From contig NZ_SLWB01000005.1 of the NCBI RefSeq assembly GCF_004340205.1, forward strand, positions 124,001 to 188,000: a stretch of 64,000 nt of DNA. The letters are read 5' to 3'. Numbering within the stretch: the stretch's first letter is position 1; each line of letters begins with the position of its first letter. Positions 1 to 6,821 of this stretch are shown here, piece after piece. The stretch is from Acetobacteroides hydrogenigenes. Its GTDB lineage: Bacteria; Bacteroidota; Bacteroidia; Bacteroidales; ZOR0009. The notes under the pieces were generated by a model. The model was not told the DNA's origin, did no database searches, and saw only the letters and a list, made by a program, of their open reading frames with translations. Both the position numbers and the translations under genes were made by a program.

Positions 1-247
1 AAGAGCTTTCCAAATCTAGCTCAACAGCGTATCTTCTAATAAGCTTATTTACCAGCGAAAGCTTCACCAAATCAACACTACATACTTCCTCTAAACAATC
101 GACCTTACCCAACTGCCAGCTTTCATAATCGCTTTCCGACAAAAAGTTAAGCTGCAAGAGTACGTCTACAGCGCAAACATAACCCTTTAAGTAACGATTC
201 GAGTGAACCAATCTTTTTATCTCTTTCTCTAATTCTTTATTACTCAT
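1..247 (-). CDS. Hypothetical protein, 3' end cut by window edge
   Basis: The frame is open from an ATG at 247-245 to the left edge, giving 82 visible residues and no stop. It begins MSNKELEKEIKRLVHSN and continues with RYLKGYVCAVDVL and DYESWQLGKV, then a basic stretch KLIRRYAVEL. The visible part looks all-helical and cytosolic, with no signal peptide. I do not recognise a function; the pattern (KGYVCAVDVLLQL, DYESW.LG) recalls small conserved hypothetical proteins found as single genes in accessory regions. Just upstream of its start (274-292) lies a minus-strand motif GCCTAACGTGGGGTTTAAC, related to motifs beside other accessory genes here. The reading frame is probably real because it lacks stops, has a plausible start and coherent composition. 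Confidence 0.55.
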   Translation of the reverse strand, partial: MSNKELEKEIKRLVHSNRYLKGYVCAVDVLLQLNFLSESDYESWQLGKVDCLEEVCSVDLVKLSLVNKLIRRYAVELDLESS

Positions 248-478
248 CGAAACTTCCTATTTAAAACAAATTTGTTAAACCCCACGTTAGGCAAAGTCCC
301 GCTGCTAAGCGTAGGCTCTGCCTACGCTTTTGTTCTTTGCGGCCTTCGTCCGTTTTTGTATCAGGCCTGAGGCCTTGGTTACAGGAGCGTAGCGAGGACG
401 CTACGAATTCTATGGTTAATCCAAATGTTTAGCGTTAAAACATCCCTTCTTGATTTAGCAAACAAAGGTACATTTCGA
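248..478. other. Gene-free spacer with short perfect hairpins
   Basis: No convincing ORF. It holds several compact hairpins: AGCGTAGGC (308-316) with GCCTACGCT (320-328), loop TCT; and GTAGCG (389-394) with CGCTAC (399-404), loop AGGA. Similar stems with 2-4 nt loops recur in other spacers of this window, so this is probably repeat-derived DNA. The left boundary of the neighbouring insertion sequence may fall here. Confidence 0.5.
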
Positions 479-570
479 CAGCAGGACATCAAGGCCAAGC
501 CCTTCGGGTTTTATAAAAAATCTCCACCCTACGGGTTGTATTTTTCATAAAAGCCTTGACTTTCCTGCTG
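479..570. other. Imperfect inverted repeat with internal hairpins, downstream of IS110 transposase
   Basis: CAGCAGGAcatCAAGGC (479-495) pairs imperfectly with GCCTTGACTTTCCTGCTG (553-570). Between the arms are two small hairpins, CCCTTCGGG (500-508) and CCCTACGGG (527-535), separated by A/T-rich runs. The arrangement looks like a folded RNA or a transposon end. It lies 51 bp past the transposase stop, so it may be the downstream end of the element. Its function is unknown. Confidence 0.45.
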
Positions 571-620
571 CCTCCACGAAAAGGGTGTTTACCAAATCAA
601 GGAAGAGATCAAGCATCCCG

Positions 621-1643
621 CTATGCTGCTTCCGCAAGCGGATGCTTGAAATTTATGTCGTACTGCTGATGCTTTTTTACTACAGCAAACATCATATGTA
701 TAAGCTTATTTCGAACGTTGTTAATTATCAAAAGGCTATGCTTCCCCTCCTTCTTCTTTCGTTCGAAATAGGCCTTTAGCACAGGATTATAGGTTACGGC
801 TGTTCTGGCAGCTTGCGTGAGCAAAACTTTCATCGGCTTGTTTGCAAGGTGGCTCACCCTGGTCTTCCCCCTTACACTCGTGCCTGATCTATGTTCAAAG
901 GGGACTACGCCACAGTAGCAGCCAAACTTCCTCGCGCTGTCAAATAGCGTAAAGTTGCCTGTAAGCACCATAACCATCAGCGCGTTAATTGTACCAATAC
1001 CCTTAATGGAGGTTAGCAGCTGATAGTTTTCCATCAAGCCGACATCTTGCAGAAGCAGCTCGTTCATTCGCCCCTCAGCAGCTTTAACCTGCTTCTCCAT
1101 TTCAGCAGCGAGCCGCTGGCTATCCTCACCGATGAACCGTACTGAGGCGCTTGACTGCTTAACCCGGGTAAGCTCCCTTGCCGCCTTCGAGAGGCTTCCT
1201 TTTACTTTTATTAACCGATCCCTGTAGGATAGCAAATCCTTGATCTCCTCAAGAATTCCCGAAGATGGCCTGTAGAGCTTTGCCCTATCTTCGAATCGCA
1301 TGGCGTACCTAGCAATGGCGGTAGCATCTACAGGGTCTGTTTTCTCTCGGCTCATGCCCTTCGATAGCTTTATTTGAAGAGCCGATTCTAGCCAAAAATC
1401 AATTCCTTTATCATGAGTACATTGGGCAAGCCCATAGGAGTAAAGGCCTGTATGCTCGCCGCAGATAAGCCAGCTATCAGGTGTACACCGTGTCTTTTCC
1501 AGTATCCACGCAATAAGCGCCTCAAATCCCTGCGCGCTATTTTCAAACTTACCAACCCCTAAAAGGGTATCGCTGCCTCTTGCTACCAACGACGCATCCA
1601 GGGTTAACTTGGAGAAATCAATTCCAATGAAGAACTTTTTCAT
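621..1643 (-). CDS. IS110-family transposase / DEDD recombinase
   Basis: A 340-residue protein of typical IS110 length. The N-terminal RuvC-like DEDD domain (about 1-160) shows D9 in GIDFSK, E63 in CGEHTG, and D103/D106 in KTDPVDATAIA. The C-terminal Transposase_20 domain (about 200-310) starts at LLTSIKGIGTINA and contains RSGTSVRGKTRVSHLANK, the region that carries the catalytic serine in this family. IS110 enzymes cut and rejoin DNA through a DEDD plus serine composite site, and IS621 has been shown to be guided by a bridge RNA made from the element's own non-coding end. The gene appears intact: no frameshift, and all four acidic residues are present. The start MKKFFIGIDF matches the usual family N-terminus. 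Confidence 0.93.
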   Translation of the reverse strand: MKKFFIGIDFSKLTLDASLVARGSDTLLGVGKFENSAQGFEALIAWILEKTRCTPDSWLICGEHTGLYSYGLAQCTHDKGIDFWLESALQIKLSKGMSREKTDPVDATAIARYAMRFEDRAKLYRPSSGILEEIKDLLSYRDRLIKVKGSLSKAARELTRVKQSSASVRFIGEDSQRLAAEMEKQVKAAEGRMNELLLQDVGLMENYQLLTSIKGIGTINALMVMVLTGNFTLFDSARKFGCYCGVVPFEHRSGTSVRGKTRVSHLANKPMKVLLTQAARTAVTYNPVLKAYFERKKKEGKHSLLIINNVRNKLIHMMFAVVKKHQQYDINFKHPLAEAA

Positions 1644-1644
1644 A

Positions 1645-1850
1645 CTTTTGATTTTAAGTATTTACTGGAGTTAACCAATAGCTGCTTGCACCAATACTCT
1701 TAGTAGGTTTCGTCTAGAATTCTATCTGGTGTCTATCAGCTTGACTGGCTTAGGTCTGATTCGTAGCCTAAATTATATTTAGCTCAGCGGTAAGTTTACC
1801 CATGCCAGTCGGTTAACTCCTTCCTTTATACAACAAAGGAAGGGGGTAAC
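1645..1850 (-). ncRNA. Candidate bridge-RNA region upstream of IS110 transposase
   Basis: The roughly 200 nt upstream of the transposase start are non-coding and rich in self-complementary segments: GGAGTTAACC (1667-1676) with GGTTAACTCC (1811-1820), GACTGGC (1743-1749) with GCCAGTC (1804-1810), and a perfect 9-bp hairpin CCTTCCTTT (1819-1827) / AAAGGAAGG (1835-1843) with a 7-nt loop. An outer stem enclosing about 130 nt with internal stems is the kind of layout expected of an IS110 bridge RNA, which in this group is transcribed from the end upstream of the recombinase. Assignment is inference from position and base pairing. The 479-570 block on the other side is the alternative location, as in the IS1111 subgroup. 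Confidence 0.45.
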
Positions 1851-1894
1851 CTTGCTTTCTTTTTCTTTATTTGATCTCCAAAACTAAGAGCTCA

Positions 1895-1948
1895 GCGAGG
1901 GCCGAGCCTTGTTGTTCGATTATACTACTACACTACGCTCAGCAGAGG
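1895..1948 (-). repeat. Fragment of dispersed repeat family B
   Basis: Read on the minus strand, this stretch runs CCTCTGCTGAGCGTAG, then TATAATC, then CAAGGCTCGGC. The same ordered words occur on the plus strand at 59776-59815 (CCTCTGCTAAGCGTAG, TATAATC, CAAGGCTCGGC). It is a partial copy lying between the insertion sequence and the stop of the next gene. Confidence 0.5.
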
Positions 1949-1953
1949 GCTAG

Positions 1954-2742
1954 TTATTTCATTGTCTTTGAATAAACATTTATATAATCCTCTTGAGAGT
2001 TTATCAGTTTATGATTATCAAGATAGAAGTACATAGTTCCTATACTAGTTTTTGTGTCATTATATACAGTATCTTGTTTATCATTATACATTCCGAAATT
2101 TCTCAAGTAAACCCCTTTGTTTTTCCCTATTTGATATTCTCCTTTAAAAATAATTTTTACATTATCTCTAATTAAAATATGCTGCCACGTATCATTATCA
2201 TTGAAAATGAAGTAAGAAAATTCATTCCTTGAGTTTGAAATCCACTTACCAATTATAAATAATTTAGTCTCTTCTCTTTCTTTAAATTCAGGGAATTGTT
2301 TTTCAATTATTTTCAAACTGTCATTGTTCATTCTTAAATCAACTTCGAGTTGTTGTATTTTTTCATTTTGATAAACGGCTAATGCCCCAAACATTAAACT
2401 TAAAACAGTGCCTATAATTGCGATATAATCTTTAACCTTTGAAAGTTTCTTATCCTTTTTCTTTTCTTTATTCTCTAGAAGTAATTCAGTTATTATAGAT
2501 TTATATCCACCTTTTTGTAAAAATAGGATTCCAGTTCCATTCAATTTTACGAATGCATCTTTTCCATCTTTGGTCGTAGCATCTCTAAAATCAATATATC
2601 CTTCATTCCCTATATTTTGTAAAATAGAATAGCAAATATCAATATCTAAATCAAGACGTGTACTAATTTCAGATATGCAAGTACTCTTTAATTCAGCAAC
2701 TGTTTCAAGCAGACTTTGTTTAAGTTCTAGATTATTGTTCAT
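1954..2742 (-). CDS. Hypothetical membrane protein with winged-helix-like N-terminus
   Basis: 262 residues. The first 80 residues (LKQSLLETVAELKSTCISE, ISTRLDLDIDICYSILQNI, NEGYIDFRD) look like a winged-helix DNA-binding fold. A lysine-rich linker follows, then one transmembrane helix (about 107-124, IAIIGTVLSLMFGALAVY), a short coiled coil (QQLEVDLRMNNDSLKII) and a C-terminal beta-rich region (about 160-262) with WISNSRNEFSYFIFNDNDT. The C-terminal part resembles small lipocalin-like outer domains of Bacteroidota proteins, but I cannot name a family. AT-rich codon use unlike the core genes suggests horizontal acquisition. Together with the two small genes upstream it forms an accessory island next to the IS. 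Confidence 0.6.
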   Translation of the reverse strand: MNNNLELKQSLLETVAELKSTCISEISTRLDLDIDICYSILQNIGNEGYIDFRDATTKDGKDAFVKLNGTGILFLQKGGYKSIITELLLENKEKKKDKKLSKVKDYIAIIGTVLSLMFGALAVYQNEKIQQLEVDLRMNNDSLKIIEKQFPEFKEREETKLFIIGKWISNSRNEFSYFIFNDNDTWQHILIRDNVKIIFKGEYQIGKNKGVYLRNFGMYNDKQDTVYNDTKTSIGTMYFYLDNHKLINSQEDYINVYSKTMK

Positions 2743-2754
2743 TTTTTCTTTTTA

Positions 2755-2900
2755 TAATTAGCCCCAACGTTTGGCGGTATGGGCAGCAAGCGCTTGCGGG
2801 CTTCCGTTCACTCATCCTGCACAGCGGCTGCGGCGGCGCAGCAAGCTACCGCCTACCACTTACCCGCTTGTTGACTTTACCGTGTGTTGGTTGCAGTTAT
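2755..2900. repeat. Cassette-junction-like palindromic spacer
   Basis: This spacer separates two minus-strand accessory genes. On the minus strand it opens just after the upstream gene's stop with ATAACTGCAACCAACACACG (2900-2881) and ends before the next start with CCGCCAAACGTTGGGG (2777-2762). The interior contains complementary G+C-rich segments around GCAAGCGCTTGC and GCGGCTGCGGC. A similar opening, ATAACTGCACACAACAGG, follows the nuclease gene at 59661. The pattern resembles the recombination sites (attC-like) that separate gene cassettes, but the full attC consensus is not met. Confidence 0.4.
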
Positions 2901-3214
2901 TTATTTTTTTGATTTTTAGGTATAATCTTAAATCCAAATATACCCATATTATAGTTTATCTTTATAAAATTTCTTGCGCCATAATAAGTAGCTGAATCAA
3001 CATGAACCCACCCACTTGAGCTCCAATCATCCCATTGGTGATCATAAATGTAAACTTTGTAAATTGATTGTCCTAAAATATTATGTGTAATTTTTCTTTT
3101 ACAATTCTCATATAAGCAAGTATCTATTGTGCGGAAACTCACAAAATAATTAATCTTAAAAAAAATAAAAACAATCAAACTGAAATAACTTAATGTCTCC
3201 AAACCCTTAATCAA
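2897..3214 (-). CDS. Small hypothetical protein with N-terminal membrane segment
   Basis: 105 residues. An N-terminal hydrophobic helix (about 8-27, LSYFSLIVFIFFKINYFVSF) is followed by a short soluble part with several Tyr/Trp residues (YIYDHQWDDWSSSGWVHVD) and a basic tail (IIPKNQKNK). It contains two Cys close together (DTCLYENCKRK) that could pair outside the membrane. I recognise no family. It lies 27 bp downstream of the 72-residue membrane protein gene on the same strand, suggesting a two-gene unit. Composition is strongly AT-biased. The absence of frame disruption supports a real gene, though evidence is limited to the ORF, length and context. Confidence 0.42.
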   Translation of the reverse strand: MIKGLETLSYFSLIVFIFFKINYFVSFRTIDTCLYENCKRKITHNILGQSIYKVYIYDHQWDDWSSSGWVHVDSATYYGARNFIKINYNMGIFGFKIIPKNQKNK

Positions 3215-3241
3215 TCCTATTTTTTTTACAATTGAATTAAA

Positions 3242-3460
3242 TCATAAGTTAAAAAGAGTTAATAGAATAGAGATTATCAAAGATCCTAGTAACACAAACA
3301 TAAAAAACACAAATGGAATTAATGTCGCAGCAACAGTTCTAAATGAAGAAAACAACAAAGTTAAACTAGCAAAAAACACAAGAAATCCTATTACTATAGA
3401 ATTTCTACAAATTTTTAAAATTATCTCGACTAATCTATTTTGGAGTTTTTTTAGATTCAT
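3242..3460 (-). CDS. Small two-helix membrane protein
   Basis: 72 residues. A basic amphipathic start (MNLKKLQNRLVEIILKICRN) is followed by two hydrophobic helices (about 23-39 and 47-69) with a short FRTVAAT connector. The N-terminus is predicted to be cytosolic by the positive-inside rule. No known family is evident. It precedes the 105-residue hypothetical gene by 27 bp and is probably co-transcribed with it. A small membrane protein beside another membrane-anchored protein could be an immunity, sensor or assembly pair, but nothing in the sequence decides this. Confidence 0.42.
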   Translation of the reverse strand: MNLKKLQNRLVEIILKICRNSIVIGFLVFFASLTLLFSSFRTVAATLIPFVFFMFVLLGSLIISILLTLFNL

Positions 3461-3788
3461 ATTAATGGTCTTATTTTATCTAGGATGATGTATGGGTAAT
3501 TGCAACCAACTCGTTTATAGGTCTGACTTTATCAGACATATCCTGCCAATTTTGGGTGTATATGTCTGATTGGTGTTAGTTTTTTTATAGTTAACCGCAA
3601 ACCTACCCCTCCCGAACAGGGCGTAAACGAAGCGCTCTTCAGCTACCCTGCTTACCTAAGATCTGCGGTTATAAGCTGCCTCTAATTTAGCCGCTTTTCC
3701 TTAACGATGTTCGCCAAATACAAAATAGTTTTAGCTTAACGAACAAAAAATAATGCTACCCAGGATATGTTACGGCTCCTTTCTTAGG
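3461..3788. other. Gene-free spacer with an 18-nt-loop inverted repeat
   Basis: No supported gene. It contains the perfect 10-bp inverted repeat TCAGACATAT (3532-3541) / ATATGTCTGA (3560-3569), with a further GTCTGA at 3521. It lies about 70-110 bp upstream of the small membrane protein start (minus strand), a position compatible with an operator. Nothing more can be said from sequence. Confidence 0.35.
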
Positions 3789-3839
3789 CTATGGGACACT
3801 AATGGCGATAAGCCTGAAGCATAGATTCGGCTGAAGTGT

Positions 3840-4120
3840 TCCCAAAGCCGTACCCCGAGCGGAGTCGAGGGGGAAGTCGAGGTGCTCCCCGAGCGGAGCC
3901 GAGGGGAGGAGTACCTTGTAGATGAGTTCCTCTCGGCTCCGCTCGAGGAACGGTAACCCCCTAGCTATATGCCTATCTTTCATTCTATTTATCTATCTAT
4001 CATCCTATCTATTCCTCGATCCGTTCCCCTATCCTTCCCCCGAGTCGTACCCCGAGTCGTACTCCGAGCTGTTCCCCGAGCTGCTCCCCGAGCGGAGTCG
4101 AGGGGGAAAGTCGAGGGGGA
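3840..4120. repeat. REP-like palindromic repeat unit, left copy
   Basis: Contains the core CCCCGAGCGGAGYCGAGG at about 3853 and 3887, an inverted copy TCTCGGCTCCGCTCGAGG at 3930-3947, and another forward core at 4086-4103. Between them is a degenerate pyrimidine-rich tract (CTATCTATCATCCTATC). The layout parallels the three units at 5.3-6.05 kb. Forward and inverted cores can pair with each other, so the unit could fold as a large hairpin. Confidence 0.75.
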
Positions 4121-4124
4121 GTGT

Positions 4125-5093
4125 TTAGTTCATCCCCTCAATCTTCTTCAGCATTACCTCTAGGCGTAGCGGGGTATTGTCGGCTACGGTAAACTGCTGG
4201 GTGTGCGTTTCGCAGCCAATCTTTTCTACCGTCATCTCGTAGATGTCGAACTCGCGCTTGTTGTTGCGCACCTCTCCGGTTTTGCGCGTCACCCTGTTGA
4301 GCAGCACGTAGGGCTTATCCTTTACCTTTTTGGTGGTTGACCGCACCACCACCCGGGCATTCTCCTCGGGTTTGCCGGTTTCGCTGTTCAGCACGGTGAT
4401 GGTAAAGAGCAGCTCGGAGTACTCCTTCTTGTTGCGTACCTCGGTATAGCCCTTGTACTCGGCGGGGTGGGTTAGGCTGATGATCTCCACCACCATGTCG
4501 GTTTCGGTTAGCAGCTCCTTACTTTCTGCAATAAGCGCCTCCAGCTCGTCCCTTTTTAGGCGCTTCTCCTCGTTGTACCTATCCTGCGCGGTACTGGCAG
4601 CAACGAGCTGCTGTAGGTACGATTCAACTACGTCTATATCTTCGTCGTATATGTTATAGGCGTTGAGCTTGGCAATGTTTTCGCGGCCAATTTTTGCCAC
4701 TGTTTCTACGATGGTCTCAAGGCTTTTGTGCGAGGTACGCTGTATTTCGGCACGGGTGGTGTGCAGCTCGGTTGCCATAGAGATGTTGCCCTGCGAGATA
4801 AAGTACACCTCTTCGGCTTTCATGATGGCATACAGCTGCGGAACTAGCTTGTCGGTTGCGGAGCTTACGGCTACCGCTATCGACTTATTCTCCGTTTCGA
4901 TAAGCTCTATCAGCTTTTCGATTTTAGCAGCTTGCGCATCGATTTTGACCTCTAGATCTTGGATGGCCTTCATGCTAGTAAAAATTTCGTTACCCTTTAG
5001 ATACTTGCTTACTCCCAACATCATTCGAAGGAATACCTTGTTAGACTCTTTCATACGGTTAGTTTTTAGTGTTGTGTTATTTGGTGTTTTCAT
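4125..5093 (-). CDS. Uncharacterised coiled-coil protein with C-terminal beta domain
   Basis: 322 residues, no signal peptide. The first 225 residues are helical and coiled-coil-rich. They include VSKYLKGNEIF, an AQAAKIEKLIELI heptad stretch and a long helix around EEKRLKRDELEALIAES. This part is clearly related to the protein at 49229-49951: both have a (F/Y)LK.NE motif, ID(A)..AKI.KL.EL, then ..RLK...E, and end with HP..YK.Y..(H)R..K. The remaining 95 residues form a beta-rich domain (ELLFTITVLNSETGKPEENA) resembling carboxypeptidase-regulatory or transthyretin-like folds, absent from the paralogue. Function is unknown; it may be structural or cell-envelope-associated. It is enclosed by REP-like repeat units on both sides. 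Confidence 0.7.
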   Translation of the reverse strand: MKTPNNTTLKTNRMKESNKVFLRMMLGVSKYLKGNEIFTSMKAIQDLEVKIDAQAAKIEKLIELIETENKSIAVAVSSATDKLVPQLYAIMKAEEVYFISQGNISMATELHTTRAEIQRTSHKSLETIVETVAKIGRENIAKLNAYNIYDEDIDVVESYLQQLVAASTAQDRYNEEKRLKRDELEALIAESKELLTETDMVVEIISLTHPAEYKGYTEVRNKKEYSELLFTITVLNSETGKPEENARVVVRSTTKKVKDKPYVLLNRVTRKTGEVRNNKREFDIYEMTVEKIGCETHTQQFTVADNTPLRLEVMLKKIEGMN

Positions 5094-5214
5094 TTAGCCG
5101 AAGCCAACGCCCGTGCTACAGGCGATGAGCTCGCCACTGCTAGAAGCTACTAATGAGCATTAGTTTCCGACCCTTTAAACTTACTACTGCTAAGCTACAT
5201 ATCTACTGTAGAAA

Positions 5215-5239
5215 ATACCTGTTTTGCAAAAACAGGTAT
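5215..5239. other. Stem-loop upstream of the coiled-coil gene
   Basis: ATACCTGTTTT (5215-5225) pairs with AAAAACAGGTAT (5228-5239) around a GC dinucleotide, followed by AAATACGG. It lies about 120 bp upstream of the minus-strand gene start at 5093. It could be a regulatory site or a terminator from unrelated transcription. No gene is present between 5094 and the repeat array. Confidence 0.35.
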
Positions 5240-5289
5240 AAATACGGGGTCGATCCGTGTTTTTGGCGGAATATACGTTTCCACTTGTC

Positions 5290-6052
5290 TTCCCCTATCC
5301 GTACCCCTATCCGTACCCCGAGCAGAGCCGAGGTGCTCCCCGAGCGGAGTCGAGGGGGGAAGCCGAGGGGAAAGTCGAGTGGTAAATCAAGATGAGTTAG
5401 AGGAGCCTTGTAGATGAGTTCCTCTCGGCTCCGCTCGAGGAACGGTAAACTTTGAGCCGTATCGCGAACTGTACGCCTATCCGTCACCCTATCCGTTCCC
5501 TAAGCCTTTTCCCGATCCGTACCCCGAGCGGAGTGGAGGTGCTCCCCGAGCGGAGCCGAGGGGGGAAGCCGAGTGGAAAATCAAGATGAGTTAGAGGAGC
5601 CTTGTAGATGAGTTCCTCTCGACTCCGCTCGAGGAACGGTAAACTTTGAGCCGTATCTCGAACTGTACGCCTATCTGTTACCCTATCCGTTCCATAAGCC
5701 TTTTCCCGAGCCGTACCCCGAGCTGCTCCCCGAGCGGAGTCGAGGTGCTTCCCGAGCGGAGCCGAGGTGCTCCCCGAGCGGAGCCGAGGGGGGGAAGCCG
5801 AGTAGAAAATCAAGATGAGTTAGAGGAGCCTTGTAGATGAGTTCCTCTCGACTCCGCTCGAGGAACGGTAAACTTTGAGCCGTATCTCGAACTGTACGCC
5901 TATCCGTCACCCTATCCGTCACCCTATCCGTCACCCTATTCGTCACCCTATCCGTTCCCTAAGCCTTTTCCCGATCCGTACCCCGCGCTGTACCCCGATC
6001 CGTACCCCGAGCGGAGTCGAGGTGCTCCCCGAGCGGAGCCGAGGGGGGATAC
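5290..6052. repeat. Array of three REP-like units of about 195-255 bp
   Basis: Three successive units (about 5370-5563, 5566-5794, 5795-6048) follow the same order. Each has AAATCAAGATGAGTTAGAGG, CCTTGTAGATGAGTTCC, an inverted core TCTCGRCTCCGCTCGAGG, GAACGGTAAACTTTGAGCC, a TATCCGTCACCC tract, AAGCCTTTTCCCGA and then two or three forward cores CCCCGAGCGGAGYCGAGG. Partial cores also occur at 5310-5350. Units differ by point changes and by the number of cores and 12-mers, so the array expands by duplication. ORFs running through it (LPFLERSREELIYK repeated) change frame between copies and are not genes. Confidence 0.85.
5901..5948 (+). repeat. 12-bp tandem repeat, four copies
   Basis: TATCCGTCACCC occurs at 5901, 5913, 5925 and, with one change (TATTCGTCACCC), at 5937. 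The homologous position in the two preceding units has only one or two copies, so this is a local slippage expansion. Confidence 0.85.
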
Positions 6053-6279
6053 AAAATACCCGTTTAGCTTTAAAATCGCCTATTGAGCTAAATAGAGTTT
6101 GTTAAAAGAATAAATAAAAGCCAATAAACCGGTTAATACGTTGAAAAGCAGCATTTACAGGACGGTGAATGCTCAAAAAAAATGCTGAAATGCTCGAAAA
6201 AACTGCGAAATATTAGCATACGTAAAGAAAAGCGAACGGGCAGGAGGGGTACGTAGCCAATTCTATCAAACACTATAGG

Positions 6280-6720
6280 GGAGATATGAAACACATACCT
6301 CAAAAAAGTAAACACTTACCCTCGAAAACAAAACACTCTAGTAAGAAAATCAAACACTATGCCCAGAAAATCGATTACACATGGTAAAAACAGACAAAAC
6401 AACCGCGAAAAATGGAAAGCATCCTCGGAAACAGAGCTACTTGTGTATGAAATTGGATCACTCATCTATGCAGATCAATCACTCCAACCGAAAAGGCAAA
6501 CACTCCCATTAAAAAACCAATCACTCTTTCAAAAAAACCAAACACATTTCCAAAACACGCCATTAATAGGTCGTGAAATTGCACACTCTCCCATTAAAAC
6601 ACATGAAGCTATGTCCGCAATACGAACACTATGCCTTGCAGCACCCTTACTCTTGCCTGTTTTACTGCCACATCTTAATGAAACACCATCACTATCATGA
6701 AAAAAACAAGCACATCCTTA
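6280..6720. repeat. Degenerate AAACACT-rich tract
   Basis: No supported gene between the REP array and the fucosidase promoter. The tract repeats the word CAAACACT (or GAAACACA, TAAACACT, CAATCACT, GAACACTA) more than ten times at irregular intervals of about 15-45 bp, separated by A-rich segments and often followed by CCC or CTC. An open frame at 6359-6700 runs through it, but its composition (lysine, glutamine and asparagine without hydrophobic core) follows the repeat, so I do not call it a gene. Confidence 0.5.
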
Positions 6721-6821
6721 ATACAGAGGATCACATTCTTTGATTATCAATAGAGAATTTAGAAAAATCCTTAACATGAGGGCTACGAGCGCTCTTCCTA
6801 CGCTAGTATATCATCTACCAA

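Larger units (their letters stand above)
470..1850 (-). mobile_element. IS110-family insertion sequence (ends estimated)
   Basis: The element is defined by its transposase (621-1643, minus) plus structured non-coding DNA on both sides. IS110-family elements usually lack clear terminal inverted repeats and do not make long target duplications, so the ends cannot be fixed from this sequence alone. I bracket them by the inverted-repeat block at 479-570 on the downstream side and the stem-loops at 1667-1843 on the upstream side. DNA immediately right of the element (1895-1948) belongs to a dispersed repeat family seen elsewhere in the window, which suggests insertion into or beside such a repeat. 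Confidence 0.6.

Noticed and set aside
5203-5946. Overlapping minus-strand frames encoding repeated LPFLERSREELIYK segments
   Set aside because: They read through the REP-like array, change register between copies and exist only because the repeats lack stops; no start context or non-repeat coding sequence.
3840-6052. CRISPR-like array
   Set aside because: Repeats are long, palindromic and clustered irregularly, without unique spacers of constant length, and no cas gene is present.
6359-6700. 113-codon plus-strand frame in the AAACACT tract
   Set aside because: Its composition mirrors the DNA repeat, it has no recognisable domain, and its end runs into low-complexity sequence.
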